Assembly: GCA_029907205.1 (NCBI GenBank) | Contig: JARYMI010000009.1 | Span: forward strand, 1 to 64,000 | Origin: Clostridiales bacterium | Lineage (GTDB): Bacteria > Acidobacteriota > Aminicenantia > Aminicenantales > UBA8522 | Reading direction: 5' to 3' | DNA: 64,000 nucleotides | Shown here: positions 38,638 to 47,226 of the stretch, piece after piece | How positions within the stretch are numbered: the stretch's first letter is position 1 | Layout of the letters: the number at the start of each line of letters is the position of its first letter | Notes under the pieces: model-generated | What the model was told of the DNA's origin: nothing | Databases searched by the model: none | What the model saw: only the letters and a program-made list of their open reading frames with translations | Made by a program: the position numbers and the translations under genes

Positions 38638-38819
38638 GGAAGCATCTCTTTTTGTGCGATTACAATCGGCGCCGGAACCACCCTAGGCCCCCGGACCCCG
38701 GGGAACCAGTCCCCTCGGTTCCCCCCGTCGGAGAAGCCGACGGGTCCCCCCTCCGCTACGGGGGCTACAGGGCGGCTTCCGGCGCCCATCGTGAAACATA
38801 CATTTCTGCAGATACTCAA
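38638..38819 (-). mobile_element. MITE-like element, type I core (copy D)
   Basis: End GGAAGCATCTCTTTTTGTGCGATT; core 38668-38786 closed by GGCGCCGGAA/TTCCGGCGCC; no convincing TSD. Confidence 0.83.
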
Positions 38820-38880
38820 GAATATCGGGCATGACTTGGCATAGTTCTTGCTTTCTCTTATAATGATTGAGGAGAAAAAA

Positions 38881-40575
38881 ATGAAGAAATGTGCCTTGAT
38901 TGCTGCATTTTTGTTTCTTATTCTATTCCTTTCCCCATCGGTTTCCGGAGAGGAAGAGCCGAAATACACGAATGAGTCCTTTGGCCGTCTGAGCTATCTC
39001 AGCGGGTCCGCTTATATCCAGAAAGGCGCCGAGCTCGGTTACCAAGAGGCCGTGATCAACATACCGATAGAAGAAGGAGACCGGCTCGGCACGGCCGATG
39101 GCCGGGCAGAAATCTACTTGGGAAGGAAAAACTATGTCAGGCTTGACAACAACACCAAGCTTGATTTCCTGAATCTCCCCACAAAAAATTCCGAGCTGAC
39201 GCGGCTTCGCGTCTTGGCGGGGAATATCTATCTCAGCGTTAATCGTCTGGAAAAAGAGAAAACAATCGAAGTTCACACCGCCGATTCCTCATTCTACCTC
39301 CTCGACGAAGGCCTTTACCGCATCGATGTCAGCGAGAAAAAAAAGACCGCCATTTTTGTCTTCCACGGTCTTGTTGAAGCGGCGGGAGAAGAGGGCTCTC
39401 TTCTGCTTAAGAGCGAGCAGAGCCTGGAGGCGGCCGACGGCAGGTTCACTTCAAAGCCCAGACGTTTCTTTGCCGTGGCCGAAGATGCTTTCGATAGATG
39501 GAGCGAGTTCCGCGAATCCCACATCAGGGCCGAAGTGGCCAAAAGATACCTTCCTGATGAGCTTGAGGATTTCGAAAATGAGCTTGCCGAGCACGGAGAG
39601 TGGACCTACATCGCTCCGTACGGCTGGGTCTGGGTGCCGGGCGGCGTTGACCCGGACTGGCGTCCTTATTACAACGGCCGCTGGATCTGGCTAAGCCTGG
39701 GGGGCTGGACCTGGCTGCCATACGAGCCATGGGGCTGGGCCACATTCCACTATGGACGGTGGCACTGGGGACCGGGGTTCGGCTGGTACTGGATTCCGGG
39801 GTCGATCTGGAGTCCTGCATGGGTCTGGTGGTACTGGGGTTATGATTATTTTGGCTGGGCTCCGCTGAGTTGGTGGGGGTATCCGGTGGTCATCCTTGAT
39901 GGCCGGTTCTATGGCCGTTACTACGGCCCGTATTACCCTTACAATTCCAGGGCTCTCACGGTCATCCACAAGAATCAACTCAAGGCCAAGAACGTCTCGG
40001 ATGTGGCTCTTAAAGGTGATTCGCTAAAGACTTTGGACAAGATAAGTCTGTCAAGTCAGGCCCCGGCAATTCGGCCCAGCGCGGGCAAAATCACAGCCCA
40101 GAAGCTCGGGGAAAACAAAACCCTGCTAAAAAAGGATCAGGAAGCACCGGCAGCCGCAGAGAGAAGTTTTCAACCTCGATTGATCGATACTCGCCAGCCG
40201 GCCGCGTCAGCTCCTGAAGAAAGAAGAATCCGGAGAAAAGACTTTCCGCAGGGATCCGAGGCCGACATGGCCAAGGCTCCAGGGGTTGGCCGCTCTCAGG
40301 TCTCAGGTTATCCTCCCTCGCCCGAGATCAGCGTGAAAAGATTCTCCGAAAGGAATATCTCCTCGCGGTCGAGCACTCTCCGCACCAGGCTGTACCGGTA
40401 CCTCCAGGGCGACAGGTCCACATCCCGGAGCGCTTCGCCAAGAGCCTCGATCTCCGGGAGTTCAAGCTCGGCCTCCCGGTCGAGAGGATCAGTTTCGTCG
40501 GCCCCGAGGAGTTCATCATCGGCCGCAAGATCATCGTCTTCGGGAAGGTCGGGAAAAGTCAGCAAGAAGAATTAA
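38881..40575 (+). CDS. FecR domain / DUF6600-like protein with W/Y-rich region
   Basis: Signal peptide; FecR-like IEEGDRLGTADGRAEIYL; GWVWVPGGVDPDWRPYYNGRWIWLSLGGWTWLPYEPWGW. Confidence 0.82.
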   Translation: MKKCALIAAFLFLILFLSPSVSGEEEPKYTNESFGRLSYLSGSAYIQKGAELGYQEAVINIPIEEGDRLGTADGRAEIYLGRKNYVRLDNNTKLDFLNLPTKNSELTRLRVLAGNIYLSVNRLEKEKTIEVHTADSSFYLLDEGLYRIDVSEKKKTAIFVFHGLVEAAGEEGSLLLKSEQSLEAADGRFTSKPRRFFAVAEDAFDRWSEFRESHIRAEVAKRYLPDELEDFENELAEHGEWTYIAPYGWVWVPGGVDPDWRPYYNGRWIWLSLGGWTWLPYEPWGWATFHYGRWHWGPGFGWYWIPGSIWSPAWVWWYWGYDYFGWAPLSWWGYPVVILDGRFYGRYYGPYYPYNSRALTVIHKNQLKAKNVSDVALKGDSLKTLDKISLSSQAPAIRPSAGKITAQKLGENKTLLKKDQEAPAAAERSFQPRLIDTRQPAASAPEERRIRRKDFPQGSEADMAKAPGVGRSQVSGYPPSPEISVKRFSERNISSRSSTLRTRLYRYLQGDRSTSRSASPRASISGSSSSASRSRGSVSSAPRSSSSAARSSSSGRSGKVSKKN

Positions 40576-43037
40576 TCATCGTGTTCTTCGGTGGCCTTCT
40601 CTTTGCCATAGTAATCGAGGATCATCAGATGGTCCTGGTGTGAGCAGAAGCGGAGAGGCTCTGTCCCGGCCAAAAACGCCTCTTTGAGCGGCCACAGGCA
40701 AATAGGAGTAGCCAGGAGGCCTGTCTTTCTGTCTATCTCGGCAAAGGTGATGTTCGGCGGCACTTCGAAGTTGTCGAAAATCGGCTCCGTTCTGACTTCC
40801 GCAGCCTTTTTTTTCTCGTCCTCGATGACCTTCTTAAAAAACTCGACCCAAACAGGAAGCGCTGCGACAGCGCCAGACTGTCTGTCGCCCAGGGTAATTT
40901 TCGTATCATTGCCGACCCAGACGCCGGCGCATAGCAAGGGCGAGAACCCGACGAACCAGGCATCGGTGTACTTGCTCGTCGTTCCCGTCTTCCCGGCGAG
41001 CGGGATTCCTAAGGAACTCGCCGCTGCTCCGGTGCCCCGCTGGACGACTCCCTGGAGCATCGAGGTGATCAGATAAGCGACCTGAGGAGAGATAACATAT
41101 TCCGCCTCAATTTTGGCTTCTTCTAAAACTGTGCCTTCCCTGTCCTCGATGCGAGTAATGAAAGTGGGTTTAATCCGGACTCCCTTGTTGGGAAAAGTGC
41201 TGTAAGCGGAGACGAGCTCGAGCAGGCTGACGTCGAACGTCCCCAAGGAAAGGGAAAGATAGGGATACATGGTCGAGGTGAAGCCGAATTTCCGGCAGTA
41301 TTCCACGCCAGTCTGCGGTGAGATATAATCGAGAAGCTTGGCCGTGACCACGTTGCGTGACTCTTCCATCCCGATGCGGAGAGTCACAGCTCCTTTATAC
41401 TTGCGGTCATAGTTTCTCGGCGTCCAGGGTTCTCCGAGCCACTTGTCGATGAACTCAACGGGCTCGTCCACGATTATGGTCGCCGGAGTGAACCGATTCT
41501 CCAGCGCAGCTGTATAAAGAAAAGGCTTGATAGCCGAGCCGGCTTGCCGCTGGGCCTGTGTCGCCCTGTTCCATTCGCTCCGGCGAAAAGAGTAGCCGCC
41601 GACCATCGCTTTGATCTGACCCGTCGAGGGTTCGATTCCCAGGAAGGCACCTTCAGCAAGGGGCTCCTGGTCCAACGAGACCAACAGCTCCCTTTTTTCT
41701 GCGTCGATCGACTTGACCTTGACCTGGATGATGTCTCCTCTTTTGATGAGATTCTCCAGGTTTTTCGTCTTGGTCCAGGCTATGTCCGTGTTCAGCAATC
41801 TGCCGTGATACCGTTTGAGTTTGACAGTCGCCTCTTTAGAAGACACGGACAGGACAACAGCGTCGCTCACCTCATTCTCCTCAACATATGATGTCACCCA
41901 GCTATCAAGCCAAGCTTCTTCGAGGTTCAGATGTCCGCTCTCTTTTCCCTCTTTTTTCGCCTCCTCGAGAAGGTTGCGCTTGTCCTTTCTCCATCCCTTT
42001 TGTTTGTCCATCTTCCGGAGCTGCGAGAGCAGGGCTTCCTCGGCATATTTTTGGAGTCTCGGGTTCAAGGTCGTGTAGACTTTGAGCCCGCCGCGATAAA
42101 GGACCTGGCTGCCGTATTTTCTCTCTAAGTAACGCCGGACTTCCTCAAAAAAGTAAGCGGCGAAATCGCTATTTCCCCGCCGCCACGGCAAGACACCAAG
42201 CGGCTTTCTCTTGGCCTCCTCTCCTTCCTGTGCGGTGATGTATCTCTCTTCAACCATTCGGGTGATGACATGGTTGCGCCGGCGGAGCATCTCATTGGGG
42301 CTCGTGTAAGGTGAGTAGATGGCAGGGCCGCGGAAAATCCCGGCGATAAGCGCGGCCTCCTCCAAGTTCAAGTCTGCAACGCTCTTGCCGAAATAGAAAT
42401 TCGAGGCCGTCTCCACGCCGTAAACACCGTGCCCAAGATAGAACTGGTTAAAATACATCTCCATGATTTTTTCTTTGGAGTACGTTTTCTCGATCTGGAG
42501 GGAGAGGTATATCTCCTTGAGCTTCCGGCCGATCGTCTGCTGGGGATAAAGAAAGAGGAGCCGGGCCAACTGCTGGGTGATGGTGCTCCCTCCCTGCGGC
42601 CGCCGAAAGAGACGGCCCAGCCTGATGTTTTCTTTCATCGCTCTCAGAATTCCCAGGAAATCAACGCCCTTATGGTTGAAAAAACGAGGATCTTCGGTAG
42701 CGACAATCGCCTTTTTCAGGACAGCGGGGATCCTGTCGTAAGAAACCTCGATTCTTCTCTCTATGGCAAAATCCTTGATCGGCTCCCCCCCGTCGGAGTA
42801 AACGGTAGTAATGATGTTGGGCTCGAAACTCTCAAGCTCATCAACCGAAGGAAGATTCTGCTTGACCGCCCTGTAGGCGCCGAACATAGCGCCAAGAAGC
42901 GCAGCCAGGCTGAAGAGCGAGACAATAAGGAAAACTCGAAGAAACTTCGCCCACTTGACCGGTTTGATCTGGATGCGAAGGGCAGGCATCCTTAGCCTGA
43001 TCCTGCTCTTCGCTTTATCGTTCTTTTTTGAAGCCAC
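40572..43037 (-). CDS. Penicillin-binding protein 1A
   Basis: GT51 EDPRFFNHKGVD...GGSTITQQLAR; transpeptidase SAIKPF and KTGTTSKYTDAWF. Confidence 0.95.
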   Translation of the reverse strand: MASKKNDKAKSRIRLRMPALRIQIKPVKWAKFLRVFLIVSLFSLAALLGAMFGAYRAVKQNLPSVDELESFEPNIITTVYSDGGEPIKDFAIERRIEVSYDRIPAVLKKAIVATEDPRFFNHKGVDFLGILRAMKENIRLGRLFRRPQGGSTITQQLARLLFLYPQQTIGRKLKEIYLSLQIEKTYSKEKIMEMYFNQFYLGHGVYGVETASNFYFGKSVADLNLEEAALIAGIFRGPAIYSPYTSPNEMLRRRNHVITRMVEERYITAQEGEEAKRKPLGVLPWRRGNSDFAAYFFEEVRRYLERKYGSQVLYRGGLKVYTTLNPRLQKYAEEALLSQLRKMDKQKGWRKDKRNLLEEAKKEGKESGHLNLEEAWLDSWVTSYVEENEVSDAVVLSVSSKEATVKLKRYHGRLLNTDIAWTKTKNLENLIKRGDIIQVKVKSIDAEKRELLVSLDQEPLAEGAFLGIEPSTGQIKAMVGGYSFRRSEWNRATQAQRQAGSAIKPFLYTAALENRFTPATIIVDEPVEFIDKWLGEPWTPRNYDRKYKGAVTLRIGMEESRNVVTAKLLDYISPQTGVEYCRKFGFTSTMYPYLSLSLGTFDVSLLELVSAYSTFPNKGVRIKPTFITRIEDREGTVLEEAKIEAEYVISPQVAYLITSMLQGVVQRGTGAAASSLGIPLAGKTGTTSKYTDAWFVGFSPLLCAGVWVGNDTKITLGDRQSGAVAALPVWVEFFKKVIEDEKKKAAEVRTEPIFDNFEVPPNITFAEIDRKTGLLATPICLWPLKEAFLAGTEPLRFCSHQDHLMILDYYGKEKATEEHDD

Positions 43038-43082
43038 TGGTTTTGAATATACCAGAACAGCCTCAAAAAACCAACGGCGTTT

Positions 43083-43700
43083 TTACCGACGGATTCGGGC
43101 GTGGAGAAAGGGCTGGACCCGAGCAGCGATGTCGCGGTGAAGTTCCATTCGCAGCCGGGCAGCGTTCATGTGGATCAAGGTTCTGCCTCGAAAACTCCGG
43201 AAAATCTTTCTAGCTCTGGCAAGATAATCTTCTCTTTCGAAAAGAATGTCCTTTCTCTTTCTCATCCGTATTCTCTCCAAGCCCTCAGCAGGGTTGATGT
43301 CCAGGATAAAAACAAGGTCGGGCTTGATAGCGAACGCTTGGTGGAGCTTCCTGATCCTGGCCGGACTTATCCCTTTAGCTCCCTGGTAGGCGATCGTGGA
43401 GAAATAGTACCGGTCCAGGATGACGACTTTCTTCCGGCTGAGAGCAGGCCTCAAGTTCTTCTTGACATTCTCCTCCCTGTCTTTGAGAAAAAGGTCAAGC
43501 TCTTCCTCGGGCGAAAGAGAATCCGCGCGCCTGGCCAGTTTTTTGACCTCCCGGCCCCATTTTCCTTTAGTCGGCTCGCGAAAATAAACGGCAGGGTATC
43601 CCTCAGACAGGAGCTTCTTGTGAAGCAGCCGGGCTTGGGTGGACTTGCCGGCTCCGTCGATACCTTCGATGACGATCAAGACGCCCTTTTTAAGACGCAT
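43083..43700 (-). CDS. tmk: Thymidylate kinase
   Basis: LIVIEGIDGAGKSTQARLL; LDRYYFSTIAYQGA. Confidence 0.95.
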   Translation of the reverse strand: MRLKKGVLIVIEGIDGAGKSTQARLLHKKLLSEGYPAVYFREPTKGKWGREVKKLARRADSLSPEEELDLFLKDREENVKKNLRPALSRKKVVILDRYYFSTIAYQGAKGISPARIRKLHQAFAIKPDLVFILDINPAEGLERIRMRKRKDILFEREDYLARARKIFRSFRGRTLIHMNAARLRMELHRDIAARVQPFLHARIRR

Positions 43701-43840
43701 TTTTCTTGCTCAACGATCATACCGCGAGAGCAGCTTTTTGGCAACTGTTTCCCGGAGAGGACAGTTTTAATCTTAAGGAAAATTTGAATTTTGCGGGTAA
43801 CTATGCTAATTTAGAATCTCAATCCTGGAGGCTGGGAAAA

Positions 43841-45349
43841 ATGAAAAAATACGTTTGGATTGCCGCCATCAGTTTCATCCTGGGACTTCTGGCCGCTGGC
43901 TATGTCTTTGTTTATGTCCCGGGAAAAAATACTCCGGATATCGCTTATAACACTGACAGGTCACCTTCCCTGGCTTCGCCTCTTTACGCTGCTTCTCGTT
44001 CTTCTGCCGCAGAGCTGAGGCCTGACCTGGATTTTGTCACCGTTGCTGAGAAGGTCGGCCCGGCCGTGATCAAAATCGAAGCCGAAAAGGTTGAGAAAGT
44101 CAGAGGGTTCGGGTTCGGGGACGAGTGGCCGTTTGAGGACTTCTGGGACCGCTTCTTCGGACGGCCGCGCGACAAAGAACAAGAGTTCCGGTCCACAGCC
44201 CAGGGGACGGGCTTTTTCCTGAGTGAAGACGGCTACATCCTGACCAATAACCACATCGTCGAAAGCTCGGTCAAAGTGAAGATCAGCACTATTCAGGGCG
44301 AAGACTTTGCCGCCAAGATTGTGGGGACCGACTCCAAGACAGACCTGGCCCTGCTGAAAATCGAAGGCAAGAACCTGCCCTATGTCGAGCTCGGAGATTC
44401 GGGCAGCCTGAAAGTGGGAGAATGGGTCCTGGCCATCGGCAACCCCTTCGGCCTGGAGCACACGGTGACGGCCGGCATCGTCAGCGCCAAGGGCAGGCAG
44501 CTCGGCGTGGGCGGAAACGTCCCGGAATACCAAGATTTCATCCAAACCGACGCGGCTATCAACAGGGGAAATTCGGGCGGCCCGCTGGTCAACATGAAAG
44601 GTGAAGTCGTCGGCATCACGAGCAACATCCTGGCTCCGGCCGGCGGCAACATCGGCCTTGGCTTTGCCATTCCCTCCACCCTGGCCAAGAAGGTCATTGC
44701 CCAGCTCAAGGAAAAGGGCCGCGTTATCCGAGGCAAGATCGGCGTTACGATCACACCCCTCACCGAGGACGACAAAGAAGCTTTCAAGCTGAAAGATAAA
44801 AGAGGGGCTCTAGTCAATTCAGTCGAGAGGGGCGGGCCCGCCGACAAAGCCGGGATCAAGCCCTATGACGTCATCATCGCGGTCGACGGCGAGAAGGTCA
44901 AGGATCCCAACGACCTCAAGTTCAAGATCGCCGACATCCAGCCGGGAAAGAAAGTCGATGTCACCATCATCAGGGACGGCAAAGATCTGAGGCTCACAGT
45001 CACCGTTGAAGAGCTCGAACCGCAGGAAGCCAAACCGGCCGCCGCGGGCTCGGAAAAAGACCTCGGTTTCAGCGTCAGGGAGTTGACCCCCGGCCTGGCC
45101 CAGAGATACGGCTACAGAACTCAAGAGGGCTTAGTGATCACCCAGATCAAACGCTACAGCGAGGCCGATCGGAAAGGCCTCATCGTGGGCGACATCATCC
45201 TCGAGGTCAACCGGAAAAAAGTAACAAGGGTCGAGGACATCGAGAAAATGCTGAAGAAGGTCGAATCGGGAGAGGTGATTCTTCTTCTCGTCCGCAGGGA
45301 GGCTGATGGCGAGTCCATCGATAGAATCGTCACGCTGAGAGTCCCCTAA
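43841..45349 (+). CDS. Do/DegQ/HtrA-type serine protease with two PDZ domains
   Basis: GTGFFLSEDGYILTNNHIV, DSKTDLALLKI, INRGNSGGPLVN. Confidence 0.95.
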   Translation: MKKYVWIAAISFILGLLAAGYVFVYVPGKNTPDIAYNTDRSPSLASPLYAASRSSAAELRPDLDFVTVAEKVGPAVIKIEAEKVEKVRGFGFGDEWPFEDFWDRFFGRPRDKEQEFRSTAQGTGFFLSEDGYILTNNHIVESSVKVKISTIQGEDFAAKIVGTDSKTDLALLKIEGKNLPYVELGDSGSLKVGEWVLAIGNPFGLEHTVTAGIVSAKGRQLGVGGNVPEYQDFIQTDAAINRGNSGGPLVNMKGEVVGITSNILAPAGGNIGLGFAIPSTLAKKVIAQLKEKGRVIRGKIGVTITPLTEDDKEAFKLKDKRGALVNSVERGGPADKAGIKPYDVIIAVDGEKVKDPNDLKFKIADIQPGKKVDVTIIRDGKDLRLTVTVEELEPQEAKPAAAGSEKDLGFSVRELTPGLAQRYGYRTQEGLVITQIKRYSEADRKGLIVGDIILEVNRKKVTRVEDIEKMLKKVESGEVILLLVRREADGESIDRIVTLRVP

Positions 45350-46195
45350 ATGAAATTTACCAAGCTGCATTCGCTTGGCAACGACTTCTTGGTCATCGAC
45401 CCGGTTGAGGGCGAGATCATTCCAGAGATCGCCGGCTTTGCCAACCGCGTTTGCGACCGTCACACGGGAGTCGGCGCGGACGGGCTGCTGCTCATCTCGG
45501 TCAAAGACAAAGCCAAGGGGCTGGTTTCCTTCCGCATCTTTAACGCTGACGGCTCCGAGCCGGAGATATCGGGGAACGGCCTGCGTTGTGCCGCCGCCTA
45601 TCTGTTCTTCAAGAAAAAAGTCGACCCGCCCAGGATCACTTTTCAAACGAGCGCCGGCGACCGAGACGGGGACCTCCTCGAAGAAAGGAACAACCTCTTT
45701 CAGATCAAGATCGAGATGGGGATTCCCAGGTTCAACTCTCGAGACATCCCATTCGATGACGGCAGCACTCACGAAAAAATCATCGATTACCCGCTGTCCA
45801 TCAATCAGAAGGTCTACCCCATTACCGTCGTATCAGTCGGCAATCCTCACTGCGCCGTTTTCGTCGACCGCTTCCCGGCCCGGATCGAATGGCATCAGAT
45901 CGGCCGAGAGATCGAATCCCATCCTTTCTTCCCCAACCGGACCAACATCGAATTCATCCGCGTCCTCAACCGGCAGGAAATCGATGTCCTTTTCTGGGAA
46001 AGAGGCGTCGGCGAGACCCTGTCCTCAGGAAGCGGTTCCTCGGCGGCGGCCGTGGCCTCGATCCTGAAAAACCTGACGGAGAGGCGAGTCGTGGTCAGGA
46101 CGAGCATGGGAAAATTGGTGGTCGAATGGGAGAGCGAAAAAGTCTATCAGTCGGGCCCGGCCGAAGTTGTTTTCGAGGGCTCGCTCCTCGCCTAA
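45350..46195 (+). CDS. dapF: Diaminopimelate epimerase
   Basis: MKFTKLHSLGNDFLVID, GNGLRCAAAYLF, RGVGETLSSGSGSSAAAVAS. Confidence 0.94.
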   Translation: MKFTKLHSLGNDFLVIDPVEGEIIPEIAGFANRVCDRHTGVGADGLLLISVKDKAKGLVSFRIFNADGSEPEISGNGLRCAAAYLFFKKKVDPPRITFQTSAGDRDGDLLEERNNLFQIKIEMGIPRFNSRDIPFDDGSTHEKIIDYPLSINQKVYPITVVSVGNPHCAVFVDRFPARIEWHQIGREIESHPFFPNRTNIEFIRVLNRQEIDVLFWERGVGETLSSGSGSSAAAVASILKNLTERRVVVRTSMGKLVVEWESEKVYQSGPAEVVFEGSLLA

Positions 46196-46197
46196 AG

Positions 46198-46234
46198 AAA
46201 TTGGGGACAGCTTATCTGTTTCCCAATTTTTTTT
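46198..46234. terminator. Bidirectional intrinsic-terminator-like hairpin between convergent dapF and thiL
   Basis: AAATTGGGGACAG-cttat-CTGTTTCCCAATTTTTTTT. Confidence 0.7.
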
Positions 46235-46251
46235 GAACAAGGCTGTTCTTA

Positions 46252-47226
46252 TCAGGAAAAGTGCTGATAGCCCTTGGCCTCGAGACGCCGGCTGCGGCCA
46301 TTCCTGTCGATGACCCGGATTGTCCTGCTCCCCGTTATGTGGCCTATGCAATGAAGGCTGAACCTCTTTTTAAGGCTCGTTAAAGCCGCCCTGTTTCCCG
46401 AGGAAGCGGTGAAGAGAAGCTCATAATCCTCGCCACCGTGGAGAGCAAGGTTAAGCGGATTTTTTTCAACAACTCGTATCTCCGGCGAAAGCGGCAGCTT
46501 TTCAAGATAGATGTCGGCGCCGGTGCGGCTTTCTTCGCAAATATGATGGAGGTCAACAGAGAGCCCATCGCTTGTGTCGATCATCGCTGAGGCCAATCGC
46601 CGGCGTGAGAGCACCCCAGCCAAAGCAAGCTGGGGCCTTGGGTCGAGAAAAGCTTTTATCAACGCGTCTGCCTGTCTGTCAGTTCCCGCCCGGAATCCCT
46701 TTTTGAGCAGCCGCAAGCCTGCGGCCGCATCGCCCAAATAGCCCGAGATAAAGATCAGGTCGCCCGGCCTGGCTCCGTTTCTCGGGATGACGTGTTCTGC
46801 CATGCCGATGACGGTTACAGAAATAACAACATTTTTCGACGCTGAAGTGTCCCCGCCGATAAGCTCGACCCCGCTCTCTTGAGCCGCCGACTTAAAGCCT
46901 AGAAAAAACCGTTCGACCCACGTTAGATCCGTCTTCTTCCTGAGCCCGAGCCCGAGAAGAGCGTATCTCGCCCGCCCACCCATGGCCGCGACATCACTCA
47001 GGTTGACGTTAAGGGATTTTCTCCCCAACTCATAAGGCGGATGGAACGAAGCGACGAAGTGGACGTTCTCGATGAGGAGGTCTGTGGTCAGGAGAAGCAA
47101 TTTTTTCTTCCCCCGAATGACCGCCGCGTCATCTCCGATGCCGATGATCAGTTCTCGTTTCTGGCTCCGGAACTCTTTTGTGACGGCTGCAATGAGGTCG
47201 CTTTCCCGCAGGGAACGAAGCTTCAT
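46252..47226 (-). CDS. thiL: Thiamine-phosphate kinase
   Basis: IGIGDDAAVI, NLSDVAAMGGRARYALLGLGL, LIGGDTS, DTSDGLSVDLHHI. Confidence 0.93.
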   Translation of the reverse strand: MKLRSLRESDLIAAVTKEFRSQKRELIIGIGDDAAVIRGKKKLLLLTTDLLIENVHFVASFHPPYELGRKSLNVNLSDVAAMGGRARYALLGLGLRKKTDLTWVERFFLGFKSAAQESGVELIGGDTSASKNVVISVTVIGMAEHVIPRNGARPGDLIFISGYLGDAAAGLRLLKKGFRAGTDRQADALIKAFLDPRPQLALAGVLSRRRLASAMIDTSDGLSVDLHHICEESRTGADIYLEKLPLSPEIRVVEKNPLNLALHGGEDYELLFTASSGNRAALTSLKKRFSLHCIGHITGSRTIRVIDRNGRSRRLEAKGYQHFS

